The notes beneath the pieces were generated by a model. The model did no database searches, was not told the origin of the DNA, and worked only from the letters and a program-made list of their open reading frames with translations. Of a stretch of 13,313 nucleotides of DNA, positions 5,559 through 12,948 are shown in pieces (position 1 is the stretch's first letter; each line of letters begins with the position of its first letter). This stretch comes from RGIG5579 sp045601445 (GTDB lineage: Bacteria > Bacillota > Clostridia > Oscillospirales > SIG627). A program made the position numbers and the translations under genes. Where the stretch lies: assembly GCA_045601445.1 (NCBI GenBank), contig JAZRZQ010000047.1, forward strand, positions 1 to 13,313, in the 5' to 3' direction.

Positions 5559-7211
5559 ATGGCAATGAAAGGGAAAATCCCCTCCGTCTCCCGCTTTCTT
5601 TTGAAGCTGGGGGAGGCCATACAGTTTCGCCCCGAAACGGAGTTTTTGTCCTTCGACGCACAGGAGGAAACCCCGAGCTCTCAGTGGGGCAAACGGCTTC
5701 TTCCTTATAAATTGAAGATTAAAACTGCCCTTGCCCGTATGGCGGAGCAGAGCTTTTTCCTGTCCCTTTTACGCCGTTTTGTCCGTGCGGTGTTCACCAC
5801 CCGCCTGCGCTCCTTCGGCATCCTTTTTTTCAGCTGCGGATTTTTACAGCTTCTCTCCTATTTCACCGCCTCCTCGCTCCCGTTTTTTGCAGGCGGTGTG
5901 GAAAATCTGCTTCTCGGCGTATGTATGATCTTCTTCACGCTCATCGCCTCTCTTTCGCGCTATCAGCTTGCCGACGCGCTCAAGCACAGCTTTTTGTTCC
6001 GCTTTGTTTTGCGCTCCTTCTTCGGCTTGCAGGAGAGCGATATTCCCGAGGGCAGAGGAAACGACCGCTTCTGGCCGATGCTCGGCGTCGGCGTTTTGCT
6101 CGGCGTGCTTTCGGTTTTGTTCTCTCCCTTGTGGGTCATTTTGCTTTTGACCGTCCTGATCGCAGGGCTCTTCGTGCTCTTCAAGCCGGAGGCGGGGCTT
6201 GTGCTTCACGCCCTGCTTCTCTTTGTGCTGCCCGCCTCCTTCCACGCTGCGTTGCTTTTGTTTACGCTCTTTTCCTTCTTGTGTAAATGTGCCGTCGGCA
6301 AGAGAAGCCTTCGTTTCCGTCCGATGGATCTTGCTGCGGCTCTGATGCTCCTTCCCTTTTTGTTTGCCGCGCGAAAGGGCGTTTTGTTGTATTTTTCCCT
6401 TTTTTGCATCTACTATCTCTCCTCCTGCCTTCTTCGCACCATCGACCAGCTTCGCCGTCAGTGGCGCGCTTATTCCGTTGCCGCCCAGCTTGCGGGGCTC
6501 TCGCTTGTGCTTCGTGAAATCGTGATGAGCCTTTTGCCCACGGTGTTCGATTCTGCCCCCGCTCTGCCGGAGACTCTCTTTCTTTCGCCTACGGTCGGCA
6601 CGGGTGTTCTGCTCGCGGTTTCGCTTCCGCTTTCTTTTTCCTTGATCCGTCACGAAAAAGGGGCAAGAAAGCTTGTGTCGGTCTTCTCCTTCTGGTTTGC
6701 TTTGGCAGGTCTTTTCATCGTACGCGATCCCATGCTCTGGACTTCCGTTTGTCTTGTGATGGTGGTCTTTGTTTCTATGCACTATCGCTCCGGGCTGTAT
6801 TTGCTCCTGCTTTCCGCCTTGGCGCTTTTTACCGTGCTTCGCGTCGTGCCGACGGCCCTTGCCGCAAAGCTGCTTTCTTTGTTCGGCTTTTCTCCCGACG
6901 GCGTGATCGGCGGCGCGGAAACGAGCTTTTTTTCCTTCCTCGGCGCGGGCGCAGGCTGGTTTTTCGGCTTTTTGATTCTGACCATGATCCTCTTTTGGGT
7001 TGAGTGCTATCGCTTTTCGCAGAAAAGCGTGCGTGCCGATATGCACGCGGCCGTGCTTGGCGCACTGTGCGCGACGCTCCTGTTTTTCGTGATGGTCCTG
7101 CTGTCGATTCCGATTCCCGAAATCGCGCTGTTTCCGCTTTTGCTGATGCTCTCTTACCCTGCTGCCGCCCGCGAGGCGTGCATTCGGGAAGAGGTGCGTC
7201 TGCCGTTTTGA
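5559..7211 (+). CDS. Polytopic membrane protein, possibly a degenerate O-antigen ligase/polymerase relative
   Basis: 550 residues from ATG 5559, chosen because AAAGGA (5545-5550) lies 8 bases upstream; the reading frame opens further into trmD without support. A soluble head of about 65 residues is followed by roughly a dozen hydrophobic segments between 84 and 535. The layout recalls the Wzy/WaaL O-antigen ligase family of Clostridia: a TRLRSFGILFFSCGFLQLLSYF entry (81-102), a stretch after 340 that fits the GNPN-type region (FLSPTVGTG, 341-349), a FIVRDPMLW segment (386-394) where the family has SRGAW, and ETSFFSFLGAGAGWFFGFL (454-472) where the family has a His-Asn-led motif. The key residues look lost. 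This assignment rests on memory of the family. It is followed by two DUF4330-like genes. Confidence 0.6.
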   Translation: MAMKGKIPSVSRFLLKLGEAIQFRPETEFLSFDAQEETPSSQWGKRLLPYKLKIKTALARMAEQSFFLSLLRRFVRAVFTTRLRSFGILFFSCGFLQLLSYFTASSLPFFAGGVENLLLGVCMIFFTLIASLSRYQLADALKHSFLFRFVLRSFFGLQESDIPEGRGNDRFWPMLGVGVLLGVLSVLFSPLWVILLLTVLIAGLFVLFKPEAGLVLHALLLFVLPASFHAALLLFTLFSFLCKCAVGKRSLRFRPMDLAAALMLLPFLFAARKGVLLYFSLFCIYYLSSCLLRTIDQLRRQWRAYSVAAQLAGLSLVLREIVMSLLPTVFDSAPALPETLFLSPTVGTGVLLAVSLPLSFSLIRHEKGARKLVSVFSFWFALAGLFIVRDPMLWTSVCLVMVVFVSMHYRSGLYLLLLSALALFTVLRVVPTALAAKLLSLFGFSPDGVIGGAETSFFSFLGAGAGWFFGFLILTMILFWVECYRFSQKSVRADMHAAVLGALCATLLFFVMVLLSIPIPEIALFPLLLMLSYPAAAREACIREEVRLPF

Positions 7212-7226
7212 TCGGGGGGAGGGCGT

Positions 7227-7640
7227 ATGAAAAAAACAAACGAAAAAACGAAGTTTTCCTATCTTGACGTATTCTTCCTGTTGATTTTTGCCCTCGTGGT
7301 GACTCTGGCCATCGCCGTTTTAAAAGCTTCTTCCGTTGAAACGCTCTCTGATAAAACGTATCGCGTCGAGTTTTCCTGTCGCATCGAGCAGCCTTTGTCC
7401 GAGGCCATTCCCGCCGAGGGGAAAACGCTCTACGACCAAGGCGATGTCATCGGCACGGTCGATCGCGTTGAGCAGGTTCATGCGGAAAACGAGATTCACG
7501 TGTTTGTCACCGCCACGCTTTCCGTGCCCCCGCCTGCCGTGGGAGAAGCCTTTTCGGTGGAGACCGATCAGCAGATCCTGACAATGACGGTCGACGTCGT
7601 TGCCGAACAACCCGACTCGAAAGGACAGACCAATGAATAA
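7227..7640 (+). CDS. DUF4330-like single-span protein, first copy
   Basis: 137 residues. A basic start (KKTNEKTK) and one transmembrane helix (about 14-32, VFFLLIFALVVTLAIAVLK) are followed by an extracytoplasmic beta-rich domain of about 100 residues containing YRVEFSCRIEQPLSEAIPAEG and LYDQGDVIGTVDRVE. The pattern fits DUF4330, a family of unknown function common in Clostridia. The SD (GGAGG in a G-rich run) is only 4-5 bases from the ATG at 7227. It starts 15 bases after the membrane protein and its end overlaps the next gene by 8 bases. The two DUF4330-like proteins probably work together and with the membrane protein; this is inferred from order only. Confidence 0.75.
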   Translation: MKKTNEKTKFSYLDVFFLLIFALVVTLAIAVLKASSVETLSDKTYRVEFSCRIEQPLSEAIPAEGKTLYDQGDVIGTVDRVEQVHAENEIHVFVTATLSVPPPAVGEAFSVETDQQILTMTVDVVAEQPDSKGQTNE

Positions 7641-8106
7641 AGAACCCAAACGCTTCGGCTTTTCCGTAATGGATTTGATTCTTCTGATCCTGATCATCGC
7701 TTGCGTCGTCGCGGGCGTCTTTCAGGAGCAGCTTCACAGCTTTTTCGGGGAAGAGGAAAAGGTGCAGGTCGAGTATACCTTCCTGATCGAAAACGTGACT
7801 GCACAGTCAATGAATCACCCGACGGCAGGGGACGTGATGCTTCACAACAACACCCGAGAGGAAATGGGTGTGCTCCTGCAGGTCGACGAAAAGAAAACCA
7901 CCTATCAGAACATCGATCGAATGGATCAGCAGCTTGAGATCCTTACGCTCACCTGCAAGGCCTCGGCCTCGGCCAAGGAAACCAAAACAGGCTACGTGAT
8001 CGGCGGCGTTGCGGTCAAGCCGGGCGCCGAGATTCCGATCCGCACGGATCGCGCCACCTTTCTGATCGTCGTGACGATGGTCAAGCCCGTACCCACTTCC
8101 CGATAA
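7633..8106 (+). CDS. DUF4330-like single-span protein, second copy
   Basis: 157 residues from ATG 7633, preceded by AAAGGA (7620-7624); an earlier in-frame ATG at 7600 lies deep in the first gene and lacks support. One membrane helix (about 13-30, MDLILLILIIACVVAGVF) is followed by an extracytoplasmic domain with VQVEYTFLIENVTAQS and the typical ending GYVIGGVAVKPGAEIPIRTD then ATFLIVVTMVKP. It shares layout with the upstream gene but little obvious identity, suggesting an old duplication. The 8-base overlap (ATGAATAA) points to translational coupling. Function unknown. Confidence 0.75.
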   Translation: MNKEPKRFGFSVMDLILLILIIACVVAGVFQEQLHSFFGEEEKVQVEYTFLIENVTAQSMNHPTAGDVMLHNNTREEMGVLLQVDEKKTTYQNIDRMDQQLEILTLTCKASASAKETKTGYVIGGVAVKPGAEIPIRTDRATFLIVVTMVKPVPTSR

Positions 8107-8125
8107 ACTGCAAAGGAGAAACACG

Positions 8126-9955
8126 ATGCAAGAAATCAAAAAAGGCGGTATCAGCGTTGATACCGAACACATTTTCCCCGTCATTAAGCGCTGGCTCTAT
8201 TCCGATAAGGATATTTTTCTGCGTGAGCTGGTCTCCAACGGCTGTGACGCCGTGACCAAGGTCAAGCGCCTCGTTTCACTCGGAAAGGCCGAATGCGACG
8301 GGGACTATCGGATCGACGTCATCCTCGACAAAGCCCTCTCGCAGATCAAGATCGTTGACAACGGAATCGGAATGACCTCGGAGGAGATCGACCGCTATAT
8401 CAATCAGATCGCGCTTTCCGGTGCACTGGAATTTATCGAAAAATACGAGGGGGAAAACGAGAGCGGAAGCGGCATCATCGGTCACTTCGGTCTGGGCTTT
8501 TATTCCGCCTTTATGGTCGCGCACACGGTTGAGATCAACACCCTCTCGATCGAAGAGGGTGCCAAGAGCGCCCTTTGGGTCTGCAGTGACAACGGGGAAT
8601 ACGAAATGCGCGAGGGGACCCGTGCCGCGCGCGGCACCGAGATCACCCTGCACGTGACCGAGGAGGAAAAGGACTACCTTTCCGTCGATCTGCTCCGCGA
8701 TATTCTGGAAAAATACTGCGCGTTTATGCCCGTGCCGATCTACCTTTCCGTCGTCGGAGAAAACACGGACGAAAACCCCATCAACGACCCGAATCCGCTT
8801 TGGCTTAAGGCTCCGTCGGAGTGCACGCACGAGGAGTATCTTTCCTTTTATAAGACCCTTTTCCGTGACGAGCGCGACCCGCTCTTTTATATCCACATCA
8901 ATGCGGAGTTCCCCTTGAATTTCAAGGGCATCCTCTATTTTCCGAAACTGCAGGATGAATACGCAAGCCTTGAGGGGCAGGTCAAGCTCTACTACAATCA
9001 GGTGTTTGTGGCAGATAATATCAAGGAGGTCATCCCCGAGAATATGATGCTGCTTCGCGGAGTTCTGGACTGTCCCGAGCTTCCGCTTAACGTCTCCCGA
9101 AGCTACCTGCAAAACAGCGGCTATGTCACCAAGATCGCCTCTCACATCACCAAAAAGATCTGCGATAAATTAAACGCGATGTTCAACAACGACCGCCCCG
9201 CCCTCGAAGCCATCTGGGACGACGTCAAGCCCTTCGTGGAGTACGGCTGTACGCGCGATCCGAAGTTCTTCGACCGCGTCAAGGACATCATTTTGTATAA
9301 AACCACCGACGGCGCTTACCTGACCTGTCCCGAGTATTTGGAGAAAAATCAGGGCAAGGGAGCGGAGAACACCGTCTATTACGCAAACGATCTGCTCCAG
9401 CAGGTCGGGTATATCAATCTGTTTACCGAGCAGGGAATTACCGTTGCCGTGATGGACGGGATCCTCGATCCCCGCTTCCTTTCGTTCTTGGAGATGCAGT
9501 CTCACGCCGTGCATTTCGTTCGCATCGACTCCGAATTGGATTCGGTGCTTCGCGGCGAGGAAGAGGCTGAGGAAAACGAGAGCCTGCAGGCGGTGTTCCG
9601 CGAGGTCGTTCCCGAAAAGATCAGCTTGGTACAAGAGGTGATGAAAACCACCAAGACCCCCGCTTTGATCACGCTTTCCGAGGAGAAGCGTCGTCTCGGC
9701 GAGATCCTCAAGCAGTACGGCAACACCATCCCCGGTCTTTCCGTTCCCGAGGACGAGATCACGCTGTCCTTGAATATGAACTGCCCCCTCATCGCCCGCA
9801 TCGCTGCCCTGTCGGCCAAGGAGGAAAGCCGCGAGAAGGCTAAGAGACTTGCCAAGCAGGTGTATCTGATCGCGGTGATGAGTCAGCGAGGCTTTACGCA
9901 GGAGGAACTGCAGGAATTTATTGATTCCAGCATTGATTTGCTTTACAACGCATAA
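8126..9955 (+). CDS. htpG: Hsp90-family molecular chaperone HtpG
   Basis: 609 residues, slightly shorter than E. coli HtpG (624). The GHKL ATPase domain has FLRELVSNGCDA (31-42; E34 and N38 are the expected ATP/Mg residues), DNGIGM (78-83), GHFGLGFYSAFMV (119-131) and RGTEITLHV (169-177). The middle domain has FPLNFKGILYFP (262-273), LYYNQVFVADN and NVSRSYLQNSG (322-332) with the probable catalytic R325. The C-terminal dimerisation domain ends at 609. NGCDA replaces the common NASDA, and GHFG replaces GQFG. AAAGGAG precedes the ATG. Its place between DUF4330-like genes and cdaA, with no separate promoter seen, means it is transcribed with envelope and c-di-AMP genes rather than as a stand-alone heat-shock gene. 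Confidence 0.97.
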   Translation: MQEIKKGGISVDTEHIFPVIKRWLYSDKDIFLRELVSNGCDAVTKVKRLVSLGKAECDGDYRIDVILDKALSQIKIVDNGIGMTSEEIDRYINQIALSGALEFIEKYEGENESGSGIIGHFGLGFYSAFMVAHTVEINTLSIEEGAKSALWVCSDNGEYEMREGTRAARGTEITLHVTEEEKDYLSVDLLRDILEKYCAFMPVPIYLSVVGENTDENPINDPNPLWLKAPSECTHEEYLSFYKTLFRDERDPLFYIHINAEFPLNFKGILYFPKLQDEYASLEGQVKLYYNQVFVADNIKEVIPENMMLLRGVLDCPELPLNVSRSYLQNSGYVTKIASHITKKICDKLNAMFNNDRPALEAIWDDVKPFVEYGCTRDPKFFDRVKDIILYKTTDGAYLTCPEYLEKNQGKGAENTVYYANDLLQQVGYINLFTEQGITVAVMDGILDPRFLSFLEMQSHAVHFVRIDSELDSVLRGEEEAEENESLQAVFREVVPEKISLVQEVMKTTKTPALITLSEEKRRLGEILKQYGNTIPGLSVPEDEITLSLNMNCPLIARIAALSAKEESREKAKRLAKQVYLIAVMSQRGFTQEELQEFIDSSIDLLYNA

Positions 9956-9978
9956 ATCTATGGGAAGGAGCTTGTGAA

Positions 9979-10863
9979 ATGGGAAACGTCCTTCAATCCA
10001 TTTCCGATTTTTTCTATTATTTTTGGAATCAGATCATCTCCATTAAACTGACGGATATTTTGGACATTCTGATCGTCTCGTTTTTGATCTATTACGTGTT
10101 TGTGTTCGTTCGTCAGCGCCGTGCAGGCAAGCTTGCCTTGGGCATCTTTGCCATTCTGCTGGTGATGTGGATCAGCGATTTTATCGGTCTGAATGCACTC
10201 AACTATCTTTTGGAGCGCGTCTTTGACGTCGGGCTCATTGCTCTGATCGTCATCTTTCAGCCCGAGCTTCGTTCGGCGCTGGAGAAAATGGGCGGTAATT
10301 TCCGCAATCTGAAAAGCATTGCCGAGGGGCAGTCGCAGGAGGAGGAAAAAACGGTGGATGAGCTTTGCTCCGCCGCCAAAAAGCTGTCCGAATCCAAAAC
10401 GGGAGCGCTCATCGTTCTCGAGAGAAGCACACGCCTCGGGGACGAGATCAAAACCGGCGTTGAGATCGACGCCGCCGTGGAGAGCCATCTGATCGAGAAT
10501 ATCTTTTATAACAAAGCTCCCCTTCACGACGGCGCGATGATCGTGCGTCAGGGAAGGATCCACGCCTGCGGCTGTTTTCTCCCCTTGACGGGAAATCCCG
10601 ACGTTCCCAACGAGCTCGGTACGCGCCACCGCGCGGCCTTGGGCGTATCTGAGATCAGCGACGCCTTCGTCGTGGTCGTTTCCGAGGAAACGGGTGCGAT
10701 CTCCGTGGTGAAAAACGGTGAGATCGACCGCGGCGTGTCCCCGCGCGTTCTCAAGCATCGCTTGATGAACGAGTTGGGACTGCAAAAGGAAAAGAAAAAG
10801 AGCATCATCAAACGGAGAGGAGGAGAGGAAGATGAACGCGACCAAGACAAAACAAACGGATGA
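9979..10863 (+). CDS. cdaA: Membrane diadenylate cyclase CdaA (c-di-AMP synthase)
   Basis: 294 residues. About three N-terminal membrane helices (28-46, 53-69, 82-95) are followed by the DAC domain. The catalytic motifs are intact: PLHDGAMIV (181-189, DGA 184-186) and GTRHRAALGVSE (214-225, RHR 216-218). Two ATP are condensed to c-di-AMP, which controls potassium, osmolyte and cell-wall homeostasis in Gram-positives. A Lys/Arg-rich then acidic tail (270-294) lies in the overlap with the next gene. AAGGAG precedes the ATG at 9979. It overlaps cdaR by 32 bases, the usual cdaA-cdaR pairing. Confidence 0.97.
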   Translation: MGNVLQSISDFFYYFWNQIISIKLTDILDILIVSFLIYYVFVFVRQRRAGKLALGIFAILLVMWISDFIGLNALNYLLERVFDVGLIALIVIFQPELRSALEKMGGNFRNLKSIAEGQSQEEEKTVDELCSAAKKLSESKTGALIVLERSTRLGDEIKTGVEIDAAVESHLIENIFYNKAPLHDGAMIVRQGRIHACGCFLPLTGNPDVPNELGTRHRAALGVSEISDAFVVVVSEETGAISVVKNGEIDRGVSPRVLKHRLMNELGLQKEKKKSIIKRRGGEEDERDQDKTNG

Positions 10864-12097
10864 AACGAAAAAAGCGGGTAAGCGAACTTCCATCCTCGCG
10901 ATCTTGTTTTCCGTTTTTTCCGCTCTCCTGCTGTGGTTTTACGTTCAGGAGGCCGAAGCTCCCGATTATAAAAAGACCTTCAGCTCCGTTTCGGTTCAGG
11001 TTCAGGATCTCTCTTCTTCGTTTTCCGCGCTCGGCGGAGACGAGATCTTCGCCGACGTGACCCTCGTCGGAAAAAGGAGCGATCTGAACAAGATCAAGGC
11101 CAGCGATCTGCAGGCCTACGTCGATCTGAGCGGCATCACCAAGCCCGGCAACTACGAGGCCGAGGTCAAGGTGCTCGTCCCCGAGGAAACCGAGCTTGCC
11201 GATTGCTTCCCGAAGCTGGCGAGCATCTTCGTCGATCAGACCGTCTCGGTCACCGTCCCCGTTCGGGTGGAATTGGGTAGCTATACCGTCGGTGAGCAGA
11301 TCGGCATCGAAGCAAAAAGCGCCGTCCCGCAGATCACCGTCAAGGGGCCGAAAACCATTCTCGAAACCATCGACTGCGCCAAGGTCATCACCGGCCCGCT
11401 CGGAGAGATTACCTCGAGCTTTGAAAACAACCTTGAGTACGCACTCTTCGACCGCGACGGCATCAGCATCCCGACCGACTACCTCGTTCTGCCCACGCGC
11501 AACGTCCGCGTACTGTTTACCGTCTTTAAGACCAAGGTCGTTCCCTTGACCGTGACGAGCAAAAACGGCTATTGGACGAGCGAGCAGATGCGCTACACCG
11601 TCACCCCGACAAGCGTCATCATCAAGGGCGAGCCCGCCCTGATCGACACGGTCGAAAGCGTCCCCGCCGTCATTGTGGATGAAACGCAGACCGATACCAA
11701 CACCCTCAATTTGACCCTTACTCCCGATCAGCTCGCACTCCCCGTCGGCGTCAGCCTCGGAGAGACCTTGGGTGACGTAAAGATCAGTCTGAATATCAGC
11801 GACAACCGTGCACGCAATCTGCGGATGAAATTTACCGATACCCACGTTGCCGTCACCGCACCCGCAGGTGGCCTTGCCTACCGCTTCACCACCGATGCAC
11901 TCTCATTCCGCATCCGTGGCACGGCACAGACGATCAATTCGGCTACCACGGACGATTTTTATTTGAATATTGACCTTTCCGAGTTCGACACCGCGGGCGA
12001 GTACGACGTTCCCATCGAGATCGTGCAGACCTCGGCCAGCCAAGGAAAGTATTACGCCGTCGGCACGTATTCGGTCAGGGTGGTCATCGGCTCATGA
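10832..12097 (+). CDS. cdaR: CdaA regulator, YbbR-domain protein
   Basis: 421 residues. One N-terminal membrane anchor (about 19-37, ending LLLWFYVQE) is followed by an extracytoplasmic part made of four YbbR-like beta repeats, roughly 50-142, 145-232, 236-322 and 330-419. The repeats show the recurring pattern of a VTVPVRVEL- or VVPLTVTSK-type strand followed by P-xx-V-x-I-K-G (PQITVKGP, TSVIIKGE). CdaR binds CdaA in the membrane and modulates c-di-AMP synthesis. The start at 10832 has GAGGAGAGG just upstream, inside the end of cdaA. glmM, the usual third gene, is not here; an RseC-like gene follows with a 4-base overlap. Confidence 0.93.
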   Translation: MNATKTKQTDETKKAGKRTSILAILFSVFSALLLWFYVQEAEAPDYKKTFSSVSVQVQDLSSSFSALGGDEIFADVTLVGKRSDLNKIKASDLQAYVDLSGITKPGNYEAEVKVLVPEETELADCFPKLASIFVDQTVSVTVPVRVELGSYTVGEQIGIEAKSAVPQITVKGPKTILETIDCAKVITGPLGEITSSFENNLEYALFDRDGISIPTDYLVLPTRNVRVLFTVFKTKVVPLTVTSKNGYWTSEQMRYTVTPTSVIIKGEPALIDTVESVPAVIVDETQTDTNTLNLTLTPDQLALPVGVSLGETLGDVKISLNISDNRARNLRMKFTDTHVAVTAPAGGLAYRFTTDALSFRIRGTAQTINSATTDDFYLNIDLSEFDTAGEYDVPIEIVQTSASQGKYYAVGTYSVRVVIGS

Positions 12098-12501
12098 AAA
12101 AAGAGTGCCTTGTCATCGAGAAAAAGGGAGATCGCATCCTGCTTCGCTCCGAACGGGAGGATGCCTGTGCCTCTTGCAGCGCCGCCTGTACGGGCTGTCG
12201 CAAGGTCGTCACCGTTTGGACGGATAACACCGTCGGTGCCGAGGTCGGTGACCGCGTGATCGTGGAGGATTCTTCTTCCCGTACGCTCCTTTTGTGCGCT
12301 ATGATCTTTTTTCTCCCGTCATTTTTCGGCGTGCTGGCGATGCTCATCGCCTCGGGCTTTTGCTCCGAGACCGCCACGGCCGTCATCGCCGCGTGCGTCT
12401 TTTCGCTTTCTATGCTCGCAGGCCTTGTCTTTGCCAAAACAAGAAAGTGGACGCTTCTGACGCCAAGCGAGCGCTTGGAAAAGCAAGACGGAGAAGCATA
12501 A
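12094..12501 (+). CDS. RseC/SoxR-reducing-type membrane protein with a cysteine cluster
   Basis: 135 residues. A small N-terminal domain (1-60) carries a cysteine cluster C25-x2-C28-x3-C32-x2-C35 (CASCSAACTGC) plus C5. GAEVGDRVIVED (48-59) is the usual motif before the membrane part, and two helices follow (about 64-87 and 93-114). This layout is that of RseC/MucC proteins, which act in SoxR reduction with Rnf-type electron transfer or in envelope-stress signalling. No rnf genes are in the window. The ATG overlaps the cdaR stop (ATGA) with no clear own ribosome binding site, so it should be translationally coupled to cdaR. It is the last gene before the terminator. Confidence 0.85.
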   Translation: MKKECLVIEKKGDRILLRSEREDACASCSAACTGCRKVVTVWTDNTVGAEVGDRVIVEDSSSRTLLLCAMIFFLPSFFGVLAMLIASGFCSETATAVIAACVFSLSMLAGLVFAKTRKWTLLTPSERLEKQDGEA

Positions 12502-12537
12502 AAAAACTGCGTGCCCCAAACGGGACACGCAGTTTTT
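12502..12537. terminator. Bidirectional terminator between the cdaR operon and the convergent small gene
   Basis: Arms 12507-12517 and 12522-12532 form an 11-bp stem around a 4-base loop, flanked by five A on the left and five T on the right. On the plus strand one C.A mismatch interrupts the stem; on the minus strand the same position is a G.U pair, so the minus-strand hairpin is complete. It starts directly after the RseC-like stop codon and lies 8 bases beyond the stop of the small minus-strand gene, serving both. Confidence 0.9.
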
Positions 12538-12544
12538 CGTTTCC

Positions 12545-12634
12545 TCAGCTGAAGCAGAAGAGCAGAATGACCACTGCGATGAGGATCACCCAAAGCAAAA
12601 CGTCTTTGCTGAAAAGATTGCATGCACAGTTCAT
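12545..12634 (-). CDS. 29-residue cysteine-containing membrane peptide
   Basis: The peptide is MNCACNLFSKDVLLW followed by VILIAVVILLFCFS. The short Cys-bearing head (C3, C5) and one hydrophobic helix ending FCFS resemble the tiny hydrophobic or Cys-rich proteins (some of the YjcZ sporulation type) that are widespread in Firmicutes. The resemblance is of style only. Support comes from AAAGGGG (12642-12648) 7 bases before the ATG, a terminator-quality hairpin right after the stop, a 6-bp hairpin in the leader, and coding sense that fits an unbroken membrane helix. It is convergent to the cdaR operon and too short for automated ORF lists. Confidence 0.6.
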   Translation of the reverse strand: MNCACNLFSKDVLLWVILIAVVILLFCFS

Positions 12635-12653
12635 CGTGTTTCCCCTTTCTTGT

Positions 12654-12670
12654 GCCGACGTCGGGTCGGC
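12654..12670 (-). promoter_or_regulatory. Inverted repeat in the leader of the small peptide gene
   Basis: GCCGAC and GTCGGC flank a 5-base centre (12654-12659 and 12665-12670). In RNA it is a 6-bp GC-rich hairpin just 5' of the AAAGGGG ribosome binding site. As DNA it could be an operator. It supports the view that this short stretch is a real transcription unit, but its role is unknown. Confidence 0.4.
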
Positions 12671-12677
12671 TCAATTC

Positions 12678-12704
12678 ATTCTATGTCAGGCGCTTTGATG
12701 TGTG
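12678..12704 (-). promoter_or_regulatory. Possible sporulation-type (sigma-K/E-like) promoter of the small peptide gene
   Basis: On the minus strand CAC (12702-12704), a 16-base spacer and CATAGAAT (12678-12685) resemble the mother-cell sigma pattern (AC, about 16 bases, CATAnnnT). No good sigma-A site is seen in the same stretch. The motif is short and degenerate, so this is a suggestion only. Confidence 0.25.
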
Positions 12705-12706
12705 AA

Positions 12707-12728
12707 AAGGCCCGAATTCGGCTTTTTT
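12707..12728 (+). terminator. Possible weak back-up terminator
   Basis: An imperfect hairpin centred on the palindrome CCGAATTCGG (12712-12721) is followed by seven T on the plus strand. The stem has bulges and no gene ends close by on this strand, so it could at most stop read-through from the cdaR operon before the tRNA gene. The rest of 12686-12768 shows nothing else clear apart from the -35 part of the possible promoter. Confidence 0.3.
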
Positions 12729-12768
12729 TCGCTTTTAGAGGGATTGCTAAATTTTTTTCGAAAAACCC

Positions 12769-12797
12769 TTGACAAATCCGTATTCGCGAACTATAAT
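12769..12797 (+). promoter_or_regulatory. Consensus sigma-A promoter of the tRNA-Leu gene
   Basis: TTGACA (12769-12774), a 17-base spacer and TATAAT (12792-12797) are both perfect. The tRNA begins 15 bases after the -10 hexamer, so the 5' leader is only a few bases. Confidence 0.93.
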
Positions 12798-12812
12798 ACC
12801 ATTGTTGCAGAT

Positions 12813-12899
12813 GCGAGAGTGGCGGAATTGGCAGACGCGCTAGCTTGAGGTGCTAGTGGAAGTAATTCTATGTGGGTTCAAGTCCCGTCTCTCGCACCA
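12813..12899 (+). tRNA. tRNA-Leu (anticodon GAG)
   Basis: 87 bases including an encoded CCA. The acceptor stem is GCGAGAG (12813-12819) with CTCTCGC (12889-12895), then discriminator A and CCA. The anticodon stem CTAGC/GCTAG (12840-12844, 12852-12856) holds the loop TTGAGGT with anticodon GAG at 12847-12849, reading CUC and CUU. The long variable arm is that of a class II tRNA, and the T-loop is TTCAAGT. The T-stem closes with two wobble pairs, slightly unusual but acceptable. It has its own promoter and terminator. Confidence 0.97.
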
Positions 12900-12901
12900 C
12901 G

Positions 12902-12944
12902 AAAAGAAACAACCTTTGTCTATCAGACAAAGGTTGTTTCTTTT
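12902..12944 (+). terminator. Strong terminator after tRNA-Leu
   Basis: A perfect 20-bp inverted repeat (12902-12921 with 12925-12944) with a 3-base centre ends in TTTCTTTT. It begins 3 bases after the tRNA CCA end. The flanking A and T runs make it usable in both directions. Confidence 0.93.
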
Positions 12945-12948
12945 CAAC

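Noticed and set aside
5844..7046. 400-residue minus-strand ORF opposite the polytopic membrane protein
   Set aside because: Its Lys/Arg/Gln/Glu-rich composition is the usual mirror of Leu/Phe codons of a membrane protein; no start signal.
7600..7632. Earlier start for the second DUF4330-like gene
   Set aside because: It would add 11 polar residues and lacks a ribosome binding site; ATG 7633 has AAAGGA at proper distance.
8276..9145. Long minus-strand ORF opposite htpG
   Set aside because: It is antisense to the conserved ATPase and middle domains, with no family resemblance or ribosome binding site.
10808..11845. 345-residue minus-strand ORF opposite cdaR
   Set aside because: Mirror of the YbbR repeats; composition is Asp/Gly-rich and unlike a folded family I know.
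12813..12944. tRNA-Leu as an integration site of a genomic island
   Set aside because: No integrase, and no second copy of the tRNA 3' end in the window. The tRNA and its terminator are intact. It stays possible beyond 13313.
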